From DATEVL01 sp964448245 (GTDB lineage Bacteria; Chloroflexota; Anaerolineae; Anaerolineales; E44-bin32), in contig CAYUWF010000005.1 in the NCBI GenBank assembly GCA_964448245.1, positions 1 through 39,420 on the forward strand: a DNA stretch of 39,420 bases, given 5' to 3'. The notes beneath the pieces were generated by a model, which was not told the DNA's origin, ran no database searches, and saw only the letters and a program-made list of their open reading frames with translations. This document shows, one piece after another, positions 9,155 to 17,102 of the stretch. A program made the position numbers and the translations under genes. The stretch's first letter is position 1; every line of letters starts with the position of its first letter.

Positions 9155-11732
9155 ACAACAGGCTTACCGGATCCACATCCACCGCCCATCCCTCGGGGAG
9201 ATCATCCGGCACCGCAGCCGCCGGATCCGCGCCGCGCAGCACGATCTGCCAACGAAGGAGGCCTGCCTGGCGGGGGAAAAAGCACGGGGTCGGGCCGAGG
9301 ATTTCGATCGCTAGGCCGTCGCGCTCGATGTCCCGCCGCAGTCGGCTGCCGAGCCGCCCAGCCTCTCGCTCCACCCGCTCGGGCGAGGAAGCGCGGTAGA
9401 CCAGCCGCACGAGGCGGCGGAAGGGCGGGTAGCCAAGTTCGCGGCGGTGCGGAAGTTCGGCCTCGTAGAAGGCGGTGTAATCGTGCGCCGCGGCGGCCCG
9501 GATCGCCTCATGCTCCGGATGGTAGGTCTGCAGGATCACCTGCCCTCCGGCCTGGCCGCGGCCTGCCCGGCCTGCCACCTGGGTCAGCACCTGGAACGTC
9601 CGCTCGGCGGCGCGGTAATCCGGCAGGAACAACCCCGTATCGGCAGACACCACGCCCACAAGTGTCACCAAGGGGAGATCGAGGCCCTTGGCCAGCATCT
9701 GGGTGCCGATCAAGACGTCGGCGCGGTGCGCGGCGAAGTGCGCCAGGATTACTTCGTGGGCGCCCTTGCGCCGCGTCACGTCCCAATCCCAGCGTAGCGT
9801 GCGCGCGCCGGGAAAGCGCGCCTCGACCTCGGCCTCGATCCGCTGCGTGCCGGCGCCGAAGTAGCGCACGCGCCGGCCATGGCACTCGGGGCAGACAGAC
9901 GGCGGCTTGCGCCGATAGCCGCACTGGTGGCAGCGCAGGGCCTCAGAGGCCGGGTGGTGGATGAGCGGCGTCTCGCAGCGCGGGCAGCGCGCCACCCAGC
10001 CGCAGTCGCGGCAGAAGACGTAGGTGGCCGAGCCACGTCGGTTGAGAAAGAGAATCGCTTGCTCTCGCCGGTCGAGCGTCCCCGATAGGGTGTCCTCCAG
10101 TCGTCGACTAAATAGTGATGTGTTGCCGGCCTTCAACTCCTGGCGCATGTCGACGACGTGCACGGGAGGCATCTCGATCGCAGGGGGTTCTCCTGGCGCG
10201 CCGCCGCCGCCCGACGGGGGTGTTGCCCCCATCGCCGGGCCGCGGCTCAGGACGCGGCCCGGCAGCTGGAGCAGTCGGAGTTCGCCGGCCCGCGCCTGGT
10301 GGTAGGTGACGACATCGGGCGTCGCGCTCCCCAACAGGCAGACGGCGCCCAGCAGCCGCGCGTACGCGATCGCTGCGGCGCGCGCATGGTAGCGGACGGC
10401 GGTCTCGCGTTCCTTGTAGGACTCGTCGTGCTCCTCGTCGACGACGATCAGGCGGATCGCCGGGAGGGGCGCGAAGAGCGCGCTGCGCGCCCCGATGATC
10501 ACCGAGAGCTCGCCGGCCCGGGCGCGGCGCCAGGTGTCGAATCGTTCTCCAGCCCCGAGCGCGGAATGCAGCACGCCGACGCGGCCCGGAAAGCGAGCCA
10601 GGAAGCGGTCGGTAGTCTGGGGTGTGAGCGATATCTCCGGCACGAGGATGATGGCCGATCCGCCTTCTTGCAGAACCTGGTCGACCGCCCGCAGGTAGAT
10701 CTCGGTCTTGCCCGATCCGGTGACCCCGTGCAGCAGGAAGGCGCCCTCGCCGGATCGCGATCCCTCTCGAATCGACTCCCAGGCGGTCTGCTGAGCCCGC
10801 GTGAGTTCGGGGGGCGGAGTCGTGGGGACCGAGGTGGCTGCCAGCGGATCGCGACTGACTTCGTGCGCGTCGAATGCGATCAGGCCGCGATGGCGAAGGT
10901 AACGCAGGTCTTCCGGGCGTGCCCCGGCCTCGGCGTACAGCCAGGTGACATCGAGCGGGCCGGCCTCCTTGAGCAGCGCCTCGAGGATCAGACGCCGCCG
11001 CTCGGCCGCCTTGCCCCGGCCGAGGTTCTCGAAGGACGCCTGCAGGTGGGCCGGTTCCGCCGCCAGGCGCGCCGCACGCACCCGGCGGGCGGTCCCTGAG
11101 GGCGCCTCAAGGACCGGCGTGCTCGTCAAGACGCCTCGCCGGACCAACGCCTGCGCCGAGCGCCGCCAATCCCCTCCGGGATGCGAAGCGCGATCCCCTC
11201 CGGGATGCCCTTCCAGGGTCCCTACGGGATGCGAAGACGCGATGCGAAGACGCGACGAAGCGCGATCGCGTCGGCCGAGATGCCGCTCGATCTGCCGCCC
11301 GCGCAGCGGGCCGCGACTGCGCAGCAGGGTCACCAGGTGCGCGGCGGTGCCGCCCTCGGGTGCGGCTGTCGGCGTGTCAATCTCGACGAGGGTATAGAGC
11401 TGGTCGGCGTGCTGCGCCAGGCCGGTCGGGATCATCAGTGCCAGGCATTCGCCGACCGGAGCGCGCGTCGCCTGATGCAGCCAGCCTGCCAGCGCGAGCT
11501 GGGCCGGCGTCAGGACCGGCTGCGCTTCGACCAGAGCTTCGACCGGCCGAGTCTCGGGGACCGGCGACTCATCGGCCAGGCGCAAGACGATGCCCTGGGC
11601 GCGACGCGGACCGAAGGGCACGACCACCAGATGGCCCGGGGCGAGGTTGGAGGCGAGAGAAGGCGGGATGGAATAATGGAACGTGCCCTGCACCCGCGCC
11701 AGATGCAGGGCGACCTCGGCGAAGCGGCCCAT
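9153..11732 (-). CDS. priA: Primosomal protein N' (replication restart helicase PriA)
   Basis: 859 residues, longer than the about 730 of E. coli PriA. Superfamily 2 helicase that reloads the replisome at stalled forks. Visible: N-terminal 3'BD (FHYSIPPSL...GHLVVVPFG), Walker A GVTGSGKT, DEEH box (VVDEEHDESYK), eight zinc-binding cysteines (CRDC, CPRC, CHQC, CPEC), and the C-terminal RecA lobe. Starts at ATG 11732, whose A is shared with the last base of the upstream gene's TGA. Residues about 154-188 are Arg/Ser/His/Gly-rich and are encoded by a repeat element (11168-11270), an in-frame insertion before the conserved core. A second low-complexity Pro/Gly insert lies before PVHVVDMR. Confidence 0.95.
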   Translation of the reverse strand: MGRFAEVALHLARVQGTFHYSIPPSLASNLAPGHLVVVPFGPRRAQGIVLRLADESPVPETRPVEALVEAQPVLTPAQLALAGWLHQATRAPVGECLALMIPTGLAQHADQLYTLVEIDTPTAAPEGGTAAHLVTLLRSRGPLRGRQIERHLGRRDRASSRLRIASSHPVGTLEGHPGGDRASHPGGDWRRSAQALVRRGVLTSTPVLEAPSGTARRVRAARLAAEPAHLQASFENLGRGKAAERRRLILEALLKEAGPLDVTWLYAEAGARPEDLRYLRHRGLIAFDAHEVSRDPLAATSVPTTPPPELTRAQQTAWESIREGSRSGEGAFLLHGVTGSGKTEIYLRAVDQVLQEGGSAIILVPEISLTPQTTDRFLARFPGRVGVLHSALGAGERFDTWRRARAGELSVIIGARSALFAPLPAIRLIVVDEEHDESYKERETAVRYHARAAAIAYARLLGAVCLLGSATPDVVTYHQARAGELRLLQLPGRVLSRGPAMGATPPSGGGGAPGEPPAIEMPPVHVVDMRQELKAGNTSLFSRRLEDTLSGTLDRREQAILFLNRRGSATYVFCRDCGWVARCPRCETPLIHHPASEALRCHQCGYRRKPPSVCPECHGRRVRYFGAGTQRIEAEVEARFPGARTLRWDWDVTRRKGAHEVILAHFAAHRADVLIGTQMLAKGLDLPLVTLVGVVSADTGLFLPDYRAAERTFQVLTQVAGRAGRGQAGGQVILQTYHPEHEAIRAAAAHDYTAFYEAELPHRRELGYPPFRRLVRLVYRASSPERVEREAGRLGSRLRRDIERDGLAIEILGPTPCFFPRQAGLLRWQIVLRGADPAAAVPDDLPEGWAVDVDPVSLL
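11168..11270. repeat. CTCCGGGATGCGAAGCGCGA repeat cluster inside priA
   Basis: Two copies of ATCCCCTCCGGGATGC, a related CCCTACGGGATGCGAAG copy, then GCGAAGACGCGAT, GCGAAGACGCGAC and GAAGCGCGATCGCG in tandem. The same GAAGCGCGAC unit occurs three times in the intergenic element at 34076-34150. The frame stays open through priA. Confidence 0.8.
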
Positions 11733-13063
11733 CAGGAGGTCGTCGGGGAATCGGCCGGGCTGTGGCGGGTCAGCGACACGCGGGCGATGCGCAGACCGTC
11801 CATCGCCTCGACCCGCAGCTCGACCCCATCGACGACCACCTGATCGCCGACCTGGGCCAGACGCCCCAGGCGGCCGAGCAGGAAGCCGGCCAGCGTGTCG
11901 TAGTTCGGGTCGTCGAGGTGCAGGTCGAAGCGCTCGTTGACCTCCTCGATGGTGGCCAGGCCGTCGATCAGCGCCGTACCATCGGGCAGCGGTTGCAGCT
12001 CGGGCTCGTCGAAGGGATCGCTGACCTCGCCGACGATCTCCTCCACCAGGTCGGACAGGGTCACGACGCCCGCCGTCCCGCCGTACTCGTCCAGGACGAT
12101 GGCGATGTGCTGGCGCCGCCGGCGGAAGCGCGCCAGCAGGGTCGTGATGAAGGTCGTTTCCGGGACGTAGATCGTTTCGCGCATGGCGTCGCGGGCGACC
12201 TTGGCCTGAGGATCGTGGGTCGCCCACAAGCGCAGCAGGTCTTTGACGTGGACCACGCCGACAACATGGTCGAGGCTGCCCTCGTACACCGGCAGCTTGC
12301 TGAAGGGATGCTCGCCGGCGATGCGGATGACCTCCGCCAGCGGCGCCTCGGCCGGCACGGCGACCATCTCGGTGCGCGGCACCGTGACCTGGCGCACCAG
12401 GGTTTCGCCGAAGTCGAAGACCGCCCGCAGCATCTCCTCTTCTTCGTCTTCGACCACGCCGCCCTTAGCGCTGGCGCTGACGATCATCTTGAGCTCCTCG
12501 ACCGAGTGGACTCCTTCCCCGCCGGAGGCCGGCGGCAACCGGAGCAGTCTCAAGACGAGATTCCCGGCTCGAGTGAGCACGGCGATGAAGGGGCGGAAGA
12601 TCCATCCGACGAAGTAGAGCGGCCGGGCGACGGCCAGGGCGGTGCGCTCGGGATCGTGCAAGGCGATGCCCTTGGGAGTCAGTTCCCCGATGACCACGGT
12701 GACGCCGGTGATCACGGCGAAGGCCAGGGCAGCAGACAGGCCGCGCGCGAGATCTTCCTGCGGCAACTGTGGAAAGAGTCCGACGATCGGTTCGAACAAA
12801 CCCGAAAGCGCCGGCGCGGCGATCCAACCGAGCGCCAGCCCGGCCATCGTGATGCCGAGCTGAGTCGTGGCGATCGAGCGATCGAGATGCCGCAGCGCCC
12901 GCTCGACCCAGCGGGCATTGGGTTTCTTCTGGGCCGTGAGCTCGGCCACCCGGGTTCGGCGGATGCGGACCAGGGAGTATTCGGCGGCGACGAAAAAGGC
13001 GTTGGCCAGGACGAGCAGGAAGACCGCTGCCAGCCCCAGCAAGTCGAGTCCGAGGCTTAGCAT
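11732..13063 (-). CDS. CNNM/CorC (hemolysin C)-family membrane protein with CBS domains
   Basis: 443 residues. N-terminal DUF21 membrane domain with about four hydrophobic segments (starting LGLDLLGLAAVFLLVLANAF), then FVAAEYSLVRIRRTRV typical of the family, a CBS pair (about 200-320, including VPRTEMVAVP and VVHVKDLL), and a C-terminal CorC_HlyC domain. Relatives move or sense Mg2+ or other divalent cations. ATG 13063 follows the MEMO1-family stop by 2 bases and matches the first membrane helix; the gene ends 1 base into priA, so the three form one operon. Confidence 0.9.
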   Translation of the reverse strand: MLSLGLDLLGLAAVFLLVLANAFFVAAEYSLVRIRRTRVAELTAQKKPNARWVERALRHLDRSIATTQLGITMAGLALGWIAAPALSGLFEPIVGLFPQLPQEDLARGLSAALAFAVITGVTVVIGELTPKGIALHDPERTALAVARPLYFVGWIFRPFIAVLTRAGNLVLRLLRLPPASGGEGVHSVEELKMIVSASAKGGVVEDEEEEMLRAVFDFGETLVRQVTVPRTEMVAVPAEAPLAEVIRIAGEHPFSKLPVYEGSLDHVVGVVHVKDLLRLWATHDPQAKVARDAMRETIYVPETTFITTLLARFRRRRQHIAIVLDEYGGTAGVVTLSDLVEEIVGEVSDPFDEPELQPLPDGTALIDGLATIEEVNERFDLHLDDPNYDTLAGFLLGRLGRLAQVGDQVVVDGVELRVEAMDGLRIARVSLTRHSPADSPTTS

Positions 13064-13065
13064 GT

Positions 13066-13920
13066 TCAGGCGGAGGGTTTCCCGGCGGAGCGGTAGATGG
13101 CGGCGGCGCCGTACCCGACGACTGACTCGTCGTCTCCTGTGACGTCGCCGGAGTTGGCGTAGTCCAGTACGCGCACGACATCCGCGCCCAGGCCGCGGGC
13201 GGCCCACAACACGGCGGCCAGGGCGCCTTTGCCGCAGGCGAATCCGATGCCCTCGTCTTCCGCCAGGAGCAGCGCCTCCGGGTCGAACGCTTCGAGTCGC
13301 GCCAGCATCTCGCCGTCGAAGCGCCGAGCGGTGGCGGCAGGGTAGAAGTGGGAAAGGTCGCTGCTGGCTACGATCAGCGCCGGCCGATCGCGCAAGACGG
13401 TCGCCAGGACGCGGCCGACGGCCTGGGCGACGAGGCGCGATTGATCGCGCAGCATGATCGGCAGCAGGCGGAAGGGGGCGGCCAGGGCGCGCTGTAGGAA
13501 GGGCAGCTCAATCTCCAGCGAGTGTTCGGTGTCGCGTGCGACGCGCAGGAGCGGGAGCCCGGCCTGGCGACCGAGAGCCGCTTCAAAAGCGTCCAGCATC
13601 GCCTGATCGACCTCGATCCTCCCCAACGGGGTCCAGTAGTCCTCGTGGCTGGTGGACAGGACGGCGCCGGGCGAAGGGTGGTGCATCGGGGAGACGACGG
13701 CGACGATCTCGGGCGACGTGCCGCTGACCGCCCGAAAGGCATGGGCTGCGACCCCGCCGGAATAGCGGTGACCGGCGTGGGGCGCGACCAGCCCGACCAC
13801 CGGCCCGGGCGCCGGATGGACGTCGGCCTCAGCCAGCTGCTTGTCCACGGATCGGGCCAGGGCTTCGGCGTCGCCGGGATACCAGGTGCCGGCGATGGGG
13901 GACGGACGGACGTCGCTCAT
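13066..13920 (-). CDS. MEMO1 family / AmmeMemoRadiSam system protein B
   Basis: 284 residues from ATG 13920. Begins with RPSPIAGTWYPGDAEAL, the usual N-terminus of the family, and has APHAGHRYSGGVAAHAF, SDLSHFYP and the nucleophile-like His/Asp/Cys pattern of LigB-related folds. Role in bacteria is unclear; homologues are often found with an AMMECR1 protein and a radical SAM enzyme, neither of which is here. An ATG at 13947 is in frame but overlaps the TACAAT -10 (13951-13946), so it cannot be used from that promoter. First gene of the operon with the CNNM protein and priA. Confidence 0.88.
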   Translation of the reverse strand: MSDVRPSPIAGTWYPGDAEALARSVDKQLAEADVHPAPGPVVGLVAPHAGHRYSGGVAAHAFRAVSGTSPEIVAVVSPMHHPSPGAVLSTSHEDYWTPLGRIEVDQAMLDAFEAALGRQAGLPLLRVARDTEHSLEIELPFLQRALAAPFRLLPIMLRDQSRLVAQAVGRVLATVLRDRPALIVASSDLSHFYPAATARRFDGEMLARLEAFDPEALLLAEDEGIGFACGKGALAAVLWAARGLGADVVRVLDYANSGDVTGDDESVVGYGAAAIYRSAGKPSA

Positions 13921-13977
13921 CCCTTCACAGGGGACATTCAAGGTCATTGTAGCACACCGGCAGTCTCCATCCGCCTC

Positions 13978-14006
13978 TTGACATTAGCACGGACGTTCTA
14001 TATTAT
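13978..14006 (+). promoter_or_regulatory. Promoter of the 14041-15499 operon
   Basis: Perfect TTGACA (13978-13983), exact 17-base spacer, TATTAT (14001-14006). It is the strongest consensus promoter in the window and is overlapped by two LexA-like boxes. Confidence 0.85.
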
Positions 14007-14024
14007 AGTAGAACAACTGTGCTA
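13985..14024. promoter_or_regulatory. Pair of LexA-like operator boxes
   Basis: Box 1 (13985-14000) is TAGCAC-N4-GTTCTA; box 2 (14009-14024) is TAGAAC-N4-GTGCTA. Each is an inverted repeat fitting TAGMAC-N4-GTKCTA, close to the GAAC-N4-GTTC SOS box of many non-proteobacterial LexA proteins. The pair is itself symmetric about the -10: box 1 covers the spacer, box 2 lies just after the -10. Binding of a dimer at either would block RNA polymerase. Which repressor binds is inferred. Confidence 0.7.
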
Positions 14025-14040
14025 TGCATGGGGAGGGCCT

Positions 14041-14976
14041 GTGGAGATCGCCGCGGACAACCCGAGTTGGAGGGAAGAACTGAGGCAGCCAGCCCATACC
14101 CCGACCTGGGTCAGGGAACGACCGGATGAGGGCCCGCGCACGCCCATAGCGGGGCTGGCGCAGAGTGCTTCAGTTTCAGAACACGAGGGGGACGGGGTCG
14201 AAAAGGAAAGGCACTGCGCTCCGCGCCTTTTCGATGTCCTCCAGGGCTCGGGCGTCGTGGCCCCCTTTCTGGTTCCTCTCGGTGCCGATGCCGAAGGAAG
14301 GCTAATCTGGCTCGACCTTCACCAGGAGACCTCGCACCATGTCCTGGTCGCCGGCGGCTCGCAGACGGCTCGCGCCGAGATGATCCGCGCCCTGGCGATC
14401 GGCCTGACGGTGACGACCCGTCCGGCCCTGCTCCAGCTGTTGGCCATCGACGCCACCGGCCGTGAGCTGTCGGTGCTGGAAACGCTGCCGCACGCCGTCA
14501 CCGACACTGCGACTCACTCGTCTGCGGCACAGATCAGCCTGGCTTGGCTAGCGGCTGAGCTGGAGGCGCGACGGCGCGATGGGCGTCGCTGGCCGGAGAT
14601 GCTCCTGGTGATCGAGAACCTGAAGTCGCTCGCCGGCCCGCAGGTCGGGCGAGGTCGCGCAGCACTGATGGCGATCCTCCGCTTCGGTGGAGCGTCGGGG
14701 ATGCATGTGCTGGCGGGAGCCGAGGCGATGACCGGCGGGCTGAGGAGTGCGGGCTGGTCTCGCCCGGATGTGGCCAAGCTGACCGTGGACGACCGCTCCG
14801 GGTGGATGACGTATTCGCGCCGCGGCCTCTCATCTCGCATCGTCGGCGTGCGGGTGGCGGCGGTCGACCTGGACCTCGTAGCCCGCGGACGTCGGCCGAC
14901 AAGGGCGGAGACGATCGGATTCACTGGCGCCCGTCCAGAGAATGGCGGGCCTGGAAACCGGAGGAGACAAGAATGA
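14041..14976 (+). CDS. FtsK/SpoIIIE-like protein with degenerate Walker A
   Basis: 311 residues from GTG 14041 (GGGAGGG 4 bases upstream). Residues about 70-250 follow the FtsK motor fold: PFLVPLGADAEGRLIWLDL (entry strand), then HHVLVAGGSQTARAE (100-113) where FtsK has a GxTGSGKS loop, LLQLLAIDATGRELSVLETLPH (like the FtsK LLMIDPKRVELS...PHL region), MLLVIENLKSL at the Walker B place, and ASGMHVLAGAEA like GIHLVLATQRP. The P-loop Gly-Lys-Ser/Thr is missing, so ATP hydrolysis is unlikely. No membrane segment. First gene of an operon under LexA-like boxes, overlapping the next gene by ATGA. Could be a structural or regulatory partner of a DNA-damage response; actual role unknown. Confidence 0.7.
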   Translation: MEIAADNPSWREELRQPAHTPTWVRERPDEGPRTPIAGLAQSASVSEHEGDGVEKERHCAPRLFDVLQGSGVVAPFLVPLGADAEGRLIWLDLHQETSHHVLVAGGSQTARAEMIRALAIGLTVTTRPALLQLLAIDATGRELSVLETLPHAVTDTATHSSAAQISLAWLAAELEARRRDGRRWPEMLLVIENLKSLAGPQVGRGRAALMAILRFGGASGMHVLAGAEAMTGGLRSAGWSRPDVAKLTVDDRSGWMTYSRRGLSSRIVGVRVAAVDLDLVARGRRPTRAETIGFTGARPENGGPGNRRRQE

Positions 14977-15251
14977 ACCGTGTGCGAATCGAACGGGGCG
15001 CCGGCGCCGGAGAGCCGATCGACGTCTGGCCGTCACAGGCGGGCGCAGCGCCTTCAGAATTCGTCTGGCGCGGGCAGCGCTATCGGGTGCGGGCCGTCGA
15101 GCCCGAGCGAGCCGATGCGCGAGTCCCCGGCGCGGGGGCCCGTCGCTTCCGCGTGCGGACGACAAGCGGCCTGTCCTGCGTCCTGGCGCAGGACCTTGCG
15201 CGCGGAGCGTGGCGCATGGATCGGCTCGTTCCATCAGGAGGTGGTCGATGA
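14973..15251 (+). CDS. Small protein resembling DUF6504
   Basis: 92 residues, starting at ATG 14973 with GGAGGAG upstream and overlapping the previous stop by ATGA. The pattern EPIDVWPSQAG, FVWRGQRYRVRAVEP, FRVRTTSGLSC and a final WRMDRLV looks like the DUF6504 family, small beta-rich proteins that, as far as I recall, sit near imuB/dnaE2 damage-tolerance genes in Actinobacteria. That link is from memory and the match is by eye. Context under LexA-like boxes fits it. No signal peptide or membrane segment. Confidence 0.6.
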   Translation: MNRVRIERGAGAGEPIDVWPSQAGAAPSEFVWRGQRYRVRAVEPERADARVPGAGARRFRVRTTSGLSCVLAQDLARGAWRMDRLVPSGGGR

Positions 15252-15499
15252 ATGTTGGGATGCTCTGGCTGGACACGGAGGACGGTGCGGATCTGGGCCG
15301 GCGGGTGGGGCGGGCGGCCGCCTACTACGCAGACAAATACGGCCGGAAGGCCAACCTGTGCGTAGTCCATCCGGAGACGGCCGGGGAGCTGCCGCCGCCT
15401 TCGGTGGCGGACCTGAAACTGCAGGTTCGGCCGGATGCGCTGCGCCAGCACTTCTGGATCGGTGTGGAGGAGCAAGCGGGCGGCGGCCTAGCGAGCTAA
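15248..15499 (+). CDS. Uncharacterised small protein (LCVVHPE-type)
   Basis: 83 residues, not assigned to a named family. Begins MNVGMLWLDTE, has an amphipathic segment VGRAAAYYADKYGRKANLCVVHPE and ends in LRQHFWIGVEE. Similar short proteins with a YY.xKYG...LCxV pattern seem to occur in Anaerolineae, from memory. ATG 15248 overlaps the previous stop (ATGA); the last 12 bases overlap the convergent holA end. Third and last gene of the operon. Confidence 0.7.
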   Translation: MNVGMLWLDTEDGADLGRRVGRAAAYYADKYGRKANLCVVHPETAGELPPPSVADLKLQVRPDALRQHFWIGVEEQAGGGLAS

Positions 15500-16531
15500 G
15501 GCGGCGACGAGAGTCTCCAAGCCGAGGGTGAGGTCGGCTCGGCCGGACTTGCTGGCAACGTCCAGCGCCAGCAGCTCGCGATAGATGTCGGCCAGATGCT
15601 CCAGGGAGAAGCCCAGGGCCTGGCGGCCGACCTTGTCAGCGACGAATCCGGGAAGGCGGTGCGGATTCTCGCCCAGCACCTGGCTCGGCGCCAATCCGCG
15701 ATCCAGGGCCTGGCGTGCCAGGAGCAGCAGCCGGAACTGGCGGACGACCATCGTGAAAACGTAGCGGGGGTCCTCTTCCGCCAGCAAATGTTGCATGGTA
15801 CGCATCGCCCGAGGGCCGTCGCGCCCCCCGACCGAATCGACCATGGCGAAAACGTCGGCTTCCGTGTGGAACGGCGTCAGACGCTCGAGGTCCGCGGCGT
15901 TGATCGGGCGCTCGCCGTCGACGTACGCGGCCAGCTTGCGCAGCTCCTGATCGGCCAGGCGTGTGTCTTCCCCCGTGTACTCGCGTAACAGGGCCGCCGC
16001 CTTGCCTTCGATCTCTGCGCTGTGGCGGCGGGCCCGTTCGGCGGCCCAGCGCTCGAAGGCCGCGCCGCGCGGGCTGCGGTGCTCCCGGGCGGTGGCGCGC
16101 TCGGGGTGGCCGCGAACCCAACGGTAGAGCGGCGACAACTCTGCATGGGCCTGCGCGATGTCCTCGGCCGAGGCCGAGCCGCGCCGCCGGCGATCGAGGG
16201 TCTCGTAGTCGATCCGCTCAAGCGCCACGACCACCGAGGTGGCCGGCATAGCCTCGAGAAGGTGGAAGAAGCGCTCGGGAAGATCGAGCTTGCGGGAGGA
16301 GGGAGGCCTCAGGTCGAGGACGACCATGCGCCGTGGGGCGAGGAAGGGCGCCGACCGCAGCTGGGTCTCGAGCGTGTCGAGGTCGAGGCGGGCGGCGGAG
16401 AAGCGGCTGAGGTTGATCTCGGCGTTGGCGGGTTCCGCCAGGCGGGCGATGAGATCGGTCAGCCGCTCCTCCAGCGCCAGATCGTCGTCCCCGAAGAGCA
16501 GGATCACGGTCGGCTTGGCAGCTTCGGTCAT
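15488..16531 (-). CDS. holA: DNA polymerase III subunit delta
   Basis: 347 residues, normal for HolA, the clamp-loader subunit that opens the sliding clamp. Starts TVILLFGDDDLALEERLTDLI, the typical delta N-terminus with a degenerate P-loop, followed by the RMVVLDL strand, the GEDTRLADQELRKLAAYV helix region, the DVFAMVDSVGGRD signature and the RQFRLLLLARQAL C-terminal domain. ATG 16531 is taken because the conserved fold begins at once after it. Lies 41 bases downstream of the DUF6391-like gene and converges on the small-protein operon, overlapping it by 12 bases. Confidence 0.9.
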   Translation of the reverse strand: MTEAAKPTVILLFGDDDLALEERLTDLIARLAEPANAEINLSRFSAARLDLDTLETQLRSAPFLAPRRMVVLDLRPPSSRKLDLPERFFHLLEAMPATSVVVALERIDYETLDRRRRGSASAEDIAQAHAELSPLYRWVRGHPERATAREHRSPRGAAFERWAAERARRHSAEIEGKAAALLREYTGEDTRLADQELRKLAAYVDGERPINAADLERLTPFHTEADVFAMVDSVGGRDGPRAMRTMQHLLAEEDPRYVFTMVVRQFRLLLLARQALDRGLAPSQVLGENPHRLPGFVADKVGRQALGFSLEHLADIYRELLALDVASKSGRADLTLGLETLVAALAR

Positions 16532-16572
16532 GGATCCGCCCGGGGTGTGATCGCCGCCGACGCGCGCGTCGG

Positions 16573-17082
16573 TCAGCCGGTGGTCAATACTCTGTGGAGC
16601 GTGGTGCGCCCGCGTGTCCAGGTGCGCACCTCGACGAGCCGCAGCGCCTGCGGGTCGGCCTGGGTGGTAACGGAGCGCTGCAGCGCGGTGCCCAAGGGCT
16701 GGGCGATCAGCAAGGCGAGTGCGGTGAGAAGTATCGCCATCGGCAGCCGACTCAATCGGCCGCGGGCGTTCGAGCTCCCGGTGAAGGCGGCGAAGGCCGC
16801 CGTGGCGCCGAGAACGCCCGAGGTCAGCAGGTTGGTTCCGCAGTTCGGATGGATCGAAAGGCGGTGTTCGCCGGCGCGCAGGCGCGCCAGCGCCTCTTGA
16901 GCTGCCTGGGAGACGGCCGATCCGGTGACGTCGCCGAACAGGTAGAAACCGTGCGCATCGGAGCGGCCGATAAACGCTCCCCATGGATAACGGGCGCTCA
17001 GGATGTGGATGGTGGCGTGCTCGAGAGCGTGGTTGCGCCGGATGCGGGAGAGCAGAGGACGATCAAGGAGACTTTGGGGCAT
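16573..17082 (-). CDS. DUF6391-like membrane protein
   Basis: 169 residues. The first half carries RRNHALEHATIHIL and LSIHPNCGTNL, conserved blocks of the DUF6391 family; their His and Cys residues suggest metal binding, not proven. Two hydrophobic helices follow (about 85-100 and 110-130). No known function. ATG 17082 lies 19 bases after a TATAAT (17107-17102) that overlaps the stop codon of the upstream dus gene, so it may have its own promoter while also being read through from dus. Confidence 0.75.
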   Translation of the reverse strand: MPQSLLDRPLLSRIRRNHALEHATIHILSARYPWGAFIGRSDAHGFYLFGDVTGSAVSQAAQEALARLRAGEHRLSIHPNCGTNLLTSGVLGATAAFAAFTGSSNARGRLSRLPMAILLTALALLIAQPLGTALQRSVTTQADPQALRLVEVRTWTRGRTTLHRVLTTG

Positions 17083-17102
17083 CGCAGGGGAAGTCCGAGC
17101 GA

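Noticed and set aside
11360..13060. Long open frame on the + strand opposite priA and the CNNM gene
   Set aside because: Mirror frame of GC-rich coding DNA; protein is Arg/Gly/Asp-rich with no domain, and both minus-strand genes are certain.
13945..13947. Upstream ATG as MEMO1-family start
   Set aside because: Overlaps the TACAAT -10; the family N-terminus begins at the ATG at 13920.
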